DNA from: Hydrogenophaga sp.
Lineage (GTDB): Bacteria > Pseudomonadota > Gammaproteobacteria > Burkholderiales > Burkholderiaceae
NCBI GenBank assembly: GCA_025458545.1
Contig: JALOSH010000015.1
Location: 1-20,524 of the forward strand
Length of the DNA stretch: 20,524 nucleotides
Reading direction: 5' to 3'
Part shown: in pieces, positions 14,543-20,524 of the stretch
Numbering within the stretch: the stretch's first letter is position 1
Layout of the letters: each line of letters begins with the position of its first letter
Notes under the pieces: model-generated
Seen by the model: the letters and a program-made list of their open reading frames with translations, nothing else
What the model was told of the DNA's origin: nothing
Database searches by the model: none
Position numbers and translations under genes: made by a program

Positions 14543-15357
14543 TGAAGCGCCTGCCGCACGGCCTGCCCTCGGGCAACCCGCCCGCCGAGAAGGCCCGCCC
14601 GGGTTTTCCGGTCCGACTCTCAGCGTCCCTGGGTGCGGCCGGTCAAGCTGTCGCTGCGCCGCTGCCAGAACGTGCGCGGGTGGCCGTGCCGACGCCGACC
14701 AGCAGTGGCTTTGGCATGGACTCACAGGCCGTGCGTGCGGCCATGGTGCACAAACTGCGGCTCCAGGGCATCACCCATCCCGCGGTGCTGGCTGCCATGC
14801 AGGCGGTGGAGCGCCACCGTTTCGTCGACTCGGCGCTGGTCAACCAGGCTTATGAAGACACCAGTCTGCCGATCGGCCTGGGGCAGACCATTTCCAAGCC
14901 CAATGTCGTCGCGCGCATGATCGAGTTGCTGTGTCACGGTCGCAGCGAGAAGCTGGGCCGGGTGCTGGAGATCGGCACCGGGTGTGGCTACCAGGCCGCG
15001 GTGCTGAGCCATGTGTCACGCGAGGTCTACAGCATCGAACGCCTGCGCGGCCTGCATGAGAAGGCGCGTGAGAACCTTCGCTGGTTCCGGTTGTCGAACC
15101 TGCACCTGCTGTTCGGCGACGGCATGTTGGGGTACGACCGAGGGGCGCCTTATGCGGGCATCATCGCGGCAGCGGGTGGCGAGGCCATTCCGCAGGCCTG
15201 GATCGATCAGTTGGCGGTGGGTGGGCGGCTGGTCGCGCCAGCCGTCACCGCCACCGGGCATCAGAACCTGGTGGTGATCGACAAGACCCCGGACGGACCG
15301 ATCCGCTGCGAGCTGGAGGCGGTGCATTTCGTGCCTCTAAAATCGGGCTTAGCATGA
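14542..15357 (+). CDS. pcm: Protein-L-isoaspartate O-methyltransferase
   Basis: A 271-residue protein. The core (about 60-271) is Pcm: GLGQTISKP (112-120), the SAM motif VLEIGTGCGYQAAVLS (141-156), GDG (192-194) and IIAAAGG (207-213). It methylates L-isoaspartyl residues in aged proteins so that they can revert to L-aspartate. Compared with the about 208-residue E. coli enzyme it has some 58 extra N-terminal residues, Pro/Ala/Arg-rich and probably disordered. The ATG at 14542 overlaps the surE stop (TGATG), which favours the long form. A shorter start at 14716 (MDSQAVRAAM) would give the usual length. Expression is likely driven from the surE promoter. Confidence 0.94.
   Translation: MKRLPHGLPSGNPPAEKARPGFPVRLSASLGAAGQAVAAPLPERARVAVPTPTSSGFGMDSQAVRAAMVHKLRLQGITHPAVLAAMQAVERHRFVDSALVNQAYEDTSLPIGLGQTISKPNVVARMIELLCHGRSEKLGRVLEIGTGCGYQAAVLSHVSREVYSIERLRGLHEKARENLRWFRLSNLHLLFGDGMLGYDRGAPYAGIIAAAGGEAIPQAWIDQLAVGGRLVAPAVTATGHQNLVVIDKTPDGPIRCELEAVHFVPLKSGLA
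15338..15343 (+). promoter_or_regulatory. Candidate -10 box for the nlpD-like gene
   Basis: TAAAATCGG at the end of pcm repeats the string before surE. It is about 99 bp upstream of the lipoprotein ATG, giving a leader with a hairpin at 15397-15416 (7-bp perfect arms). No strong -35 is seen. Confidence 0.3.
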
Positions 15358-15441
15358 CTTCGCCCCTGTGAAGACAGGCGGAGTCGTTTTTTGACGGTCC
15401 GGCCAGGATGCCGGACCTGAATCACACAGGTGGGAATTTCC

Positions 15442-16401
15442 ATGAACAAGCAATTTGTCGAGGCCGCGGCCGATCCCAGGCAACTGCCCAGACCGGCTTG
15501 GCAGGGCGCAGTGGCCCTCACCGTGCTGGTGGCCTTGATGGCGACCGCGGGTTGTGCGGGTCGGCGTCTGGCCCAGCCCGCGCCGGTCGAAGACCGTGGA
15601 CAGGCACCGACAGCCCGCGTGGTGGAAGCCGCCAGAACCATGCCCGGCGCCGAAAACGCCGGCAAGCCCGGCTACTACACGGTTCAGCCGGGTGACACGC
15701 TGTTCCGCATCGCCCTGGATGCCGGTCAGACCTGGCGCGATGTCCAGGCCTGGAACAACTTGGCCAACCCCAACGTGATCGAGGTCGGTCAGGTGCTTCG
15801 GGTGTCGCCGCCAGTGGGCTCCGCCACGGTGGTGGCGGCCGCTCCGGCCCAGGCTCCAGCTCCCAGCGGTGTGACCTCGGCGCCCGTGACGCCCACCAGC
15901 GTGGTCGCCCGTCCGCTGACTGCCATCGGGACCGGCACCGCCACGGTGTCAGCGGCTGCGACCACCACCAACGCAGCGCCCGCGCCTGCGCCCGCCGCAG
16001 CGCCCGCGCCCGCCGCGGCCGTGCCACCGGGAGACGCGGTGAGCTTTGTGTGGCCAGCCCAGGGGGCGGTGGTGGCCACCTTTGACGAAGCCAAGAACAA
16101 AGGGGTCGGCATTGGCGGCAAGGTGGGCGACCCGGTGCTGGCGGCTGCCGATGGCCGTGTGGTCTACGCCGGTGCCGGTCTGCGCGGCTACGGCAACCTG
16201 ATCATCCTCAAACACAACAACACCTTCCTCACCGCCTATGCGCACAACCAGGCCCTGCTGGTGCGTGAAGACCAGACGGTCAAGCAAGGCCAGAGAATCG
16301 CCGAAATGGGCAGCAGCGACGCCGACCGGGTGAAGCTGCACTTCGAGGTGCGCCGCCAGGGCCGACCGGTGGACCCGCTCACCTTCCTGCCCAAGCGGTA
16401 A
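15442..16401 (+). CDS. nlpD: NlpD-like LysM/M23-domain lipoprotein, probably non-catalytic amidase activator
   Basis: A 319-residue protein. A hydrophobic signal (22-36) ends in ATAGC, with C38 as the likely lipid-modified cysteine and Ala after it, fitting an outer-membrane lipoprotein. LysM (about 77-123, YYTVQPGDTLFRIA) binds peptidoglycan. An Ala/Pro-rich linker (131-196) leads to a C-terminal LytM/M23 domain (200-319). The metal ligands of active M23 peptidases are largely lost: the first HxxxD block reads GVGIGGKVGD, and the HxH near the end reads KLH. In this family that means an activator of cell-wall amidases (AmiC type) in daughter-cell separation, not an enzyme. AGGTGGG upstream of ATG 15442 sets the start. 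It follows surE-pcm in the classic order. Confidence 0.88.
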   Translation: MNKQFVEAAADPRQLPRPAWQGAVALTVLVALMATAGCAGRRLAQPAPVEDRGQAPTARVVEAARTMPGAENAGKPGYYTVQPGDTLFRIALDAGQTWRDVQAWNNLANPNVIEVGQVLRVSPPVGSATVVAAAPAQAPAPSGVTSAPVTPTSVVARPLTAIGTGTATVSAAATTTNAAPAPAPAAAPAPAAAVPPGDAVSFVWPAQGAVVATFDEAKNKGVGIGGKVGDPVLAAADGRVVYAGAGLRGYGNLIILKHNNTFLTAYAHNQALLVREDQTVKQGQRIAEMGSSDADRVKLHFEVRRQGRPVDPLTFLPKR

Positions 16402-16439
16402 CCTTCGGGGCCATTGACCCGGCCCCAACGCTCCACCCC

Positions 16440-17183
16440 ATGGCCTGGCCCGTTCTGGTTTTTGACATCGAGTCGATTCCCGACGTGGCGGGCCTGCGCG
16501 CTCTGCGGGGTGATCCCGCCGAGGTCACCGACGCCCAGGTTTATGCAGCCTGGCTGGCCGAACGCCAGGAAAAAGGCCAGAGCGACTTCATGCCGCTGCA
16601 CCTGCAGCGCGTGCTGGTGATCAGCGTGGTGTTCCGCAATGCCGAAGGCCTCAAGGTGGTGCAGACCTTCTTCAACAGCATCGAAAAGCACCAGCCCCAG
16701 CTGGTGAGCTGGAATGGCGGTGGCTTCGACCTGCCAGTGCTGCACTACCGCGGCCTGCGCCACGGCGTGGAGGCCAGCAAGTACTGGGACCTCGGCGAAG
16801 ACGACCGGGAGTACAAGTGGAACAACTACATCAGCCGCTACCACATGCGCCATCTGGACCTGATGGACTTGCTGGCGATGTACAGCCCCAAGAACAACGC
16901 GCCGCTGGACGCGATGGCCAAGCTCTGTGGCTTTCCCGGCAAGCTCGGCATGGACGGCTCGCAGGTGTATGCGCAGTATCTGGCCGGGCAGACCGAAGAC
17001 ATCCGCCGCTATTGCGAGACCGATGTGATGAACACCTACCTGGTGTATTGCCGTTTTCAGAAGATGCGCGGTGGCCTGACCGAGGCGGAATACGACCAGG
17101 AGATCGCCTACGTGAAAGAAACGCTCGGCCACCTGGCACCGACCGAGTCTCACTGGGACGAGTACCTCAAGGCCTGGGTCTGA
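16440..17183 (+). CDS. Predicted 3'-5' exonuclease, PolB-exonuclease-like family
   Basis: A 247-residue protein of the PolB_exo2 (DUF2319-like) type, a DEDDy exonuclease. Visible catalytic residues are D9 and E11 (VFDIESIP), D97 (SWNGGGFDLPVL), and Y191/D195 (YCETD, the YxxxD of the DEDDy class). The family probably trims DNA or RNA 3' ends, but its cellular role is not settled. The ATG at 16440 has no Shine-Dalgarno. It follows the nlpD-like gene by 38 bp and precedes rlmD by 32 bp, all on the same strand. In many beta- and gammaproteobacteria rpoS would be at this position instead. Confidence 0.85.
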   Translation: MAWPVLVFDIESIPDVAGLRALRGDPAEVTDAQVYAAWLAERQEKGQSDFMPLHLQRVLVISVVFRNAEGLKVVQTFFNSIEKHQPQLVSWNGGGFDLPVLHYRGLRHGVEASKYWDLGEDDREYKWNNYISRYHMRHLDLMDLLAMYSPKNNAPLDAMAKLCGFPGKLGMDGSQVYAQYLAGQTEDIRRYCETDVMNTYLVYCRFQKMRGGLTEAEYDQEIAYVKETLGHLAPTESHWDEYLKAWV

Positions 17184-17203
17184 AGCACCCGCAGGCAGCC
17201 TGA

Positions 17204-17209
17204 GACAAT
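17204..17209 (+). promoter_or_regulatory. Candidate -10 box of rlmD
   Basis: GACAAT ends 6 bases before the rlmD ATG at 17216, after the exonuclease stop. No Shine-Dalgarno is present. The spacing is the same as before surE and the RM gene. Confidence 0.25.
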
Positions 17210-17215
17210 CGGGGC

Positions 17216-18673
17216 ATGACAGCGCCCCTCACCCACGAAAACAGCCTCCTGACCAACGCCCGCGACCAAGACCCCGACCCCGCAGCCCCGGTGTTGCCCG
17301 AGGGCTGGCTGGCGGTGGAATCGCTCGATATCGATGCCCAGGGCATTGCCCGCCGACCCGATGGCAAAGTAGTGTTCATCGAAGGGGCGCTGCCGTTTGA
17401 AGTGGTCAGCACCAACGTCCACCGCAAGAAGAACAACTGGGAAGCCGGCGTGGTCACGGCGATCCACCGCGAATCGTCGCAGCGGGTGCGCCCGGGCTGC
17501 CCCCACTTTGGCCTGCACGCGGGCGCTTGTGGCGGTTGCAAGATGCAGCACCTGCACGAAAGCGCGCAGGTCGCGGTCAAGCAGCGCGTGCTGGAGGACA
17601 ACCTCTGGCACCTGGGCAAGGTGAAGGCCGAGACCCTGCTGCGCCCGATCCAGGGACCGGCCTGGGGGTACCGCTACCGGGCGCGGCTGTCGGTGCGGTA
17701 CGTGCACAAAAAGGGCGAGGTGCTGATCGGGTTTCACGAGCGCAAGAGCCGATACGTGGCCGACATGCAGGTCTGCCACGTGCTGCCGCCGCATGTGAAC
17801 GCGATGCTGATGCCGCTGCGCTCGCTGATCTTCGGCATGGACGCCCGCGAAACCTGTCCGCAGATCGAGCTGGCCTGCGGCGACGAGGTCACCGCGCTGG
17901 TGCTGCGCCACCTGGAGCCGCTGAGCGAGGACGACCTGGCCCGCCTGCGGGCCTTTGGCGCCCAGCACGGGGTGCAGTGGTGGTTGCAGGCCAAGGGGCC
18001 GGACACCGTGAAGCTGCTCGACGAAGGGGGGCCGCTGCTGTCGTACGCGCTGCCGGAATTCGACATCACCATGCCGTTCAAGCCGACCGATTTCACCCAG
18101 GTCAACCCGCACATCAACCGCGTGCTGGTCTCGCGCGCGTTGCGCCTGCTGGACGCGCAGAAGCACGAGCGCGTGATCGACTGGTTTTGCGGTCTGGGCA
18201 ATTTCACGCTCCCGATCGCATCGATGGCGGGCGAGGTGCTCGGCATCGAGGGCAGCGAGACGTTGGTGGCCCGGTCGCGCGAGAACCTGTCGGTCAACCA
18301 GCATGGGCGCCCGGTGCTGCTGGCGCCCACGCGCTTTGTCGCGCGCAACCTGTTCGAGATGACGTCCGAGCTGCTGGTGGCCGATGGGGTGGCCGACAAA
18401 TGGCTGATCGACCCGCCCCGGGAAGGCGCATTTGCGCTGGCCAAGACCCTGGCCGATCTGCACCAGCAGCCCGAGCTGCGCGGTGGCTGGACGCCGCCGC
18501 AACGCATCGTTTACGTGAGCTGCAACCCGGCTACGTTGTCACGCGATGCCGGCTTGCTGGTGCACCAGGCGGGTTACCGCTGCACCGCGGCAGGGGTGGT
18601 GAACATGTTCCCGCACACCGCGCACGTGGAGAGCATGGCGGTGTTTGAACTGGCGAGCGACGGACCCGTCTGA
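17216..18673 (+). CDS. rlmD: 23S rRNA (uracil-1939-C5)-methyltransferase RlmD
   Basis: A 485-residue protein. A TRAM-like RNA-binding domain occupies about 30-85. Four iron-sulfur cysteines follow: C95, C105, C108 and C187. The SAM fold has [14 protein letters not shown] (322-335), then DPPR (399-402). The catalytic cysteine is C436 in [10 protein letters not shown], and E472 is the general base in HVE. RlmD makes 5-methyluridine at position 1939 of 23S rRNA using SAM. The related enzymes RlmC and TrmA share the fold, but the full TRAM plus Fe-S arrangement and length fit RlmD. The N-terminus (1-29) is longer and Asp/Pro-rich. It ends 12 bp before the convergent lipoprotein gene. Confidence 0.94.
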   Translation: MTAPLTHENSLLTNARDQDPDPAAPVLPEGWLAVESLDIDAQGIARRPDGKVVFIEGALPFEVVSTNVHRKKNNWEAGVVTAIHRESSQRVRPGCPHFGLHAGACGGCKMQHLHESAQVAVKQRVLEDNLWHLGKVKAETLLRPIQGPAWGYRYRARLSVRYVHKKGEVLIGFHERKSRYVADMQVCHVLPPHVNAMLMPLRSLIFGMDARETCPQIELACGDEVTALVLRHLEPLSEDDLARLRAFGAQHGVQWWLQAKGPDTVKLLDEGGPLLSYALPEFDITMPFKPTDFTQVNPHINRVLVSRALRLLDAQKHERVIDWFCGLGNFTLPIASMAGEVLGIEGSETLVARSRENLSVNQHGRPVLLAPTRFVARNLFEMTSELLVADGVADKWLIDPPREGAFALAKTLADLHQQPELRGGWTPPQRIVYVSCNPATLSRDAGLLVHQAGYRCTAAGVVNMFPHTAHVESMAVFELASDGPV

Positions 18674-18685
18674 GCGGAGGCCAGG

Positions 18686-19051
18686 TCAGGAGCTGCGGGC
18701 CGGTTTGCCAGGTGGGTCTGTGGCCTCGTCGACCTGGTTGCCTTCAGCCTCGGGTGCGGCTTCGGGCTCGGGTGCCGCCGGTGGGGAGGGCATGCCCACC
18801 ACCTCGTTTTCGCGCATGTAGGCGTCCATGTCCTTCCAGCCCGCAAAAACAGCGGCCTTGCCCGCCTTGGGGTTGGATCTGAAGCAGTCTTCGACGCTGC
18901 GCACCGCGTGGCGGCAGGCACTGCCGATGGCACGGCCCTCGGCCTCTTTTTTCTCGGCCACCTGCGAGGCGGTCTCGATACCCAGCGCGTCGCAGCCAGC
19001 CAGCAGGCTGGTGGCGGTGATCAGGCACAAGGTGAGGGCGGCGTGTCGCAT
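18686..19051 (-). CDS. Small predicted lipoprotein, function unknown
   Basis: A 121-residue protein with a lipoprotein signal: basic start MRH, hydrophobic stretch, and the lipobox LLAGC with C20. Asp at the next position would favour inner-membrane retention under the E. coli +2 rule. The mature part has two further cysteines (C46, C56), which could form a disulphide in the periplasm, and a helical stretch containing SACRHAVRSVEDCF. The tail (88-121) is rich in Pro, Ala and Glu and probably disordered. No family is recognised. There is no clear Shine-Dalgarno at 19051. It converges with rlmD, and the strong terminator at 19137-19160 separates it from the gene at 19184. Confidence 0.7.
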   Translation of the reverse strand: MRHAALTLCLITATSLLAGCDALGIETASQVAEKKEAEGRAIGSACRHAVRSVEDCFRSNPKAGKAAVFAGWKDMDAYMRENEVVGMPSPPAAPEPEAAPEAEGNQVDEATDPPGKPARSS

Positions 19052-19136
19052 GGTGTTTTAGCGGTTGTGATGCTTGTTTCGGCGGATCGGCCGCCAACTT
19101 GAAGCTACCTGTGCCTGGGGCGCCTTCGGATAGGCG

Positions 19137-19160
19137 AAAAAAAGGGACCCGAAGGTCCCT
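19137..19160 (-). terminator. Strong rho-independent terminator after the YccA-like gene
   Basis: On the minus strand AGGGACC, a TTCG tetraloop closed by C-G, and GGTCCCT are followed by seven T. It begins 23 bases after the stop codon at 19184. The UUCG loop makes it very stable. Confidence 0.88.
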
Positions 19161-19183
19161 TTGTTCTGGCCGGAGCCGCTGAA

Positions 19184-19882
19184 TCACTCGCGGTCGCCGC
19201 CAAAAATGCCGAGCAGAGCGAGCAGGCTCTGGAAAATGTTGAACAAGCTGAGGTACAGGCCCAGGGTGGCGCTGATGTAGTTGGTTTCGCCGCCGTCCAC
19301 GATGCGCTTCAGGTCGAACAGCAGGTACAGACTGAACACCACGATCGCCAGGGTGGCGATCACGGCCATGACGATGGGGCTGCCCACAAAGACGTTGACG
19401 ACGGCACCGATCATGATGGCCAGCGCACCGACGAACAGCCACTGGCCCATGCCGGACAGGTCGCGCTTGATCACGGTCGAGAGATTGGCCATGACCAGGA
19501 AGACGCCGGCGGTACCGGCAAACGCCGTCATGACCAGGCTGGCGCCGTTGCTGAAGCCCAGCACCATGGCCAACATGCGCGAGAGCATCAGGCCCATGAA
19601 GAAGGTGAAGGCCAGCAGCACCGGCACACCCGCAGCGGAGTTCTTGGTCTTTTCAATGGCGTACATGAAACCGAAGGCGCCGCCCAGGAACACGATCAGC
19701 CCGACAAAGCCGGTCAGGCCGGCGGTGATACCGGTTTGCACACCCACCCAGGCACCGAGCACCGTGGGCAGCATGGACAAGGCCAGCAGCCAGTAGGTGT
19801 TGCGCAGCACCTTGTTGCGCTGAGCCGAGTCGTTGCCGATGGCGGTGCCGAAGCGACCGCCGGTTTGTACCTGTTCGTTCAT
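19184..19882 (-). CDS. Bax inhibitor-1/YccA family inner-membrane protein
   Basis: A 232-residue protein with about seven membrane helices, after a polar N-terminus (MNEQVQTGGRFGTAIGNDSAQ). Its length and helix count match YccA of E. coli (219), and the Asp residues near the end (LFDLKRIVDGG) are in the place of the conserved BI-1 pore region. YccA interacts with the FtsH protease and can shield the SecY translocon; other members leak calcium or protons. The role here is inferred only from family. AAGGAG 6-7 bases before ATG 19882 sets the start, and an extension up to 20350 runs across the intergenic region and was rejected. A TACAAT on the minus strand (19946-19951) is a possible -10. Confidence 0.9.
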   Translation of the reverse strand: MNEQVQTGGRFGTAIGNDSAQRNKVLRNTYWLLALSMLPTVLGAWVGVQTGITAGLTGFVGLIVFLGGAFGFMYAIEKTKNSAAGVPVLLAFTFFMGLMLSRMLAMVLGFSNGASLVMTAFAGTAGVFLVMANLSTVIKRDLSGMGQWLFVGALAIMIGAVVNVFVGSPIVMAVIATLAIVVFSLYLLFDLKRIVDGGETNYISATLGLYLSLFNIFQSLLALLGIFGGDRE

Positions 19883-19945
19883 TTCAAACTCCTTCAAAAA
19901 TCGGTGGGATTGCGCCTGGGCGCTCTTGGCCCAGCGTTGGAGCGC

Positions 19946-19951
19946 ATTGTA
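19946..19951 (-). promoter_or_regulatory. Candidate -10 box of the YccA-like gene
   Basis: TACAAT read on the minus strand, 63 bp before the ATG. A poor -35 (TTGGGC, 19971-19976) is 19 bp away. The rest of 19883-20133 contains one weak plus-strand pair, TTGTGA (20012) and CATAAC (20034), which may serve the next gene. Confidence 0.35.
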
Positions 19952-20133
19952 GGGTGCCAAGGCGTTCCTGGCCCAAGGCCGACCGGTGATTCTTAAGGTT
20001 TCCTTAGGGACTTGTGAGTACAGTCGTGACTGCCATAACAGCAATCCTTGCGGTATCTTCACGGATTCTCCGCCTTCATGTCGGCATTGGCCCGGCATGA
20101 GGACTCTGACACCCCCACCTCGAAAGAAGTTCA

Positions 20134-20524
20134 TGAAGACCAAAGCCGTGCTCGAAGCCGCCGACATCAAGCTCATCGCCGCCGCTGCCGAAGCCGAAGC
20201 GCTGAAAAACAGCTGGGCTGTGACCATTGCCATCGTCGACGACGGCGGCCATCTGCTGTGGCTGCATCGCATGGACGGCGCGGCCCCCCTGTCCTCGCAC
20301 ATTGCACCGGCCAAGGCGCACACCTCGGCACTGGGCCGCAAGGAAAGCAAGGGCTATGAAGATGTCATCAACCAGGGTCGCACCTCGTTCCTGAGCGCGC
20401 CCACCGTGGCCGGCATGCTCGAAGGTGGCGTGCCCATCATGAAGGACGGCCAGTGCATCGGTGCGGTGGGCGTCAGCGGCGTGAAGTCGTCGGAGGACGC
20501 ACAGATCGCGCGCGCCGGCATCGC
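20134..20524 (+). CDS. GlcG/HbpS (DUF336) family protein, cut by the window end
   Basis: The first 130 residues are present; the window ends before the stop codon. The pattern AVLEAADIKLIAAAAEAEA, then WAVTIAIVDDGGHLLWLHRMDGA, then SHIAPAKAHTSA, and GGVPIMKDGQCIGAVGVSG is the compact one-domain fold of the GlcG/HbpS family. Members bind haem or occur as accessory proteins in glycolate and other catabolic operons; the biochemical role is not settled and no haem ligand can be assigned with certainty. The family is about 130-150 residues, so only a few residues are missing. A weak AGAAG precedes the ATG. It is divergent from the YccA-like gene. Confidence 0.85.

Noticed and set aside
15397..15416. 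Terminator between pcm and the nlpD-like gene
   Set aside because: The 7-bp stem is perfect but no T-run follows on either strand; treated as a leader hairpin.
17150..18502. Leftward 450-residue open frame over rlmD
   Set aside because: Mirror of rlmD caused by high GC; no domain is recognisable.
1..20524. CRISPR array, rRNA, insertion sequence or transposase
   Set aside because: No regular spacer repeats, rRNA segments or transposase motifs were seen.

Overview
The window is GC-rich bacterial chromosome. Its core genes (ppiD, surE-pcm-nlpD, a PolB-exo2 exonuclease, rlmD, a YccA/BI-1 protein), -10 boxes of the TAAAAT type just before start codons, and overall protein style suggest a betaproteobacterium of the order Burkholderiales, most like Comamonadaceae. 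The genus cannot be fixed from the sequence alone.

Layout. Positions 1-2043 hold host genes: ppiD (periplasmic folding factor) and an intact tRNA-His gene. Positions 1994-12571 are an integrated element of about 10.5 kb, bounded by a perfect 50-bp direct repeat of the 3' part of tRNA-His. From left to right the element carries an arm-site cluster, an unrecognised three-gene leftward operon (Zn-ribbon-like protein, small acidic protein, three-helix membrane protein), a divergent, rightward single-polypeptide restriction-modification enzyme of MmeI (type IIG/IIL) type, and then a leftward block. In transcription order that block is tyrosine integrase, an unknown 298-aa protein, an AlpA-like regulator, a winged-helix protein and a MobV-type relaxase. 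A second arm-site cluster lies next to the truncated tRNA copy. With a relaxase, an integrase and no conjugation machinery, this reads as an integrative and mobilizable element (IME) whose cargo is the RM enzyme plus the unknown operon.

Positions 12572-20524 are host again: the stranded original tRNA-His terminator, an MDR-family quinone oxidoreductase (leftward), then rightward surE, pcm, nlpD-like lipoprotein, exonuclease and rlmD. After these come a small lipoprotein and a BI-1/YccA membrane protein (both leftward), and the start of a GlcG/HbpS-family gene cut by the window end.

The most notable points are the complete att/arm-site architecture with the integrase at the tRNA-distal end, helically phased repeats in front of the RM gene, a palindromic DNA word repeated inside the relaxase gene, tandem repeats in front of the alpA gene, and the unknown membrane/zinc protein operon. 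All family calls were made by reading motifs; no database search was run.
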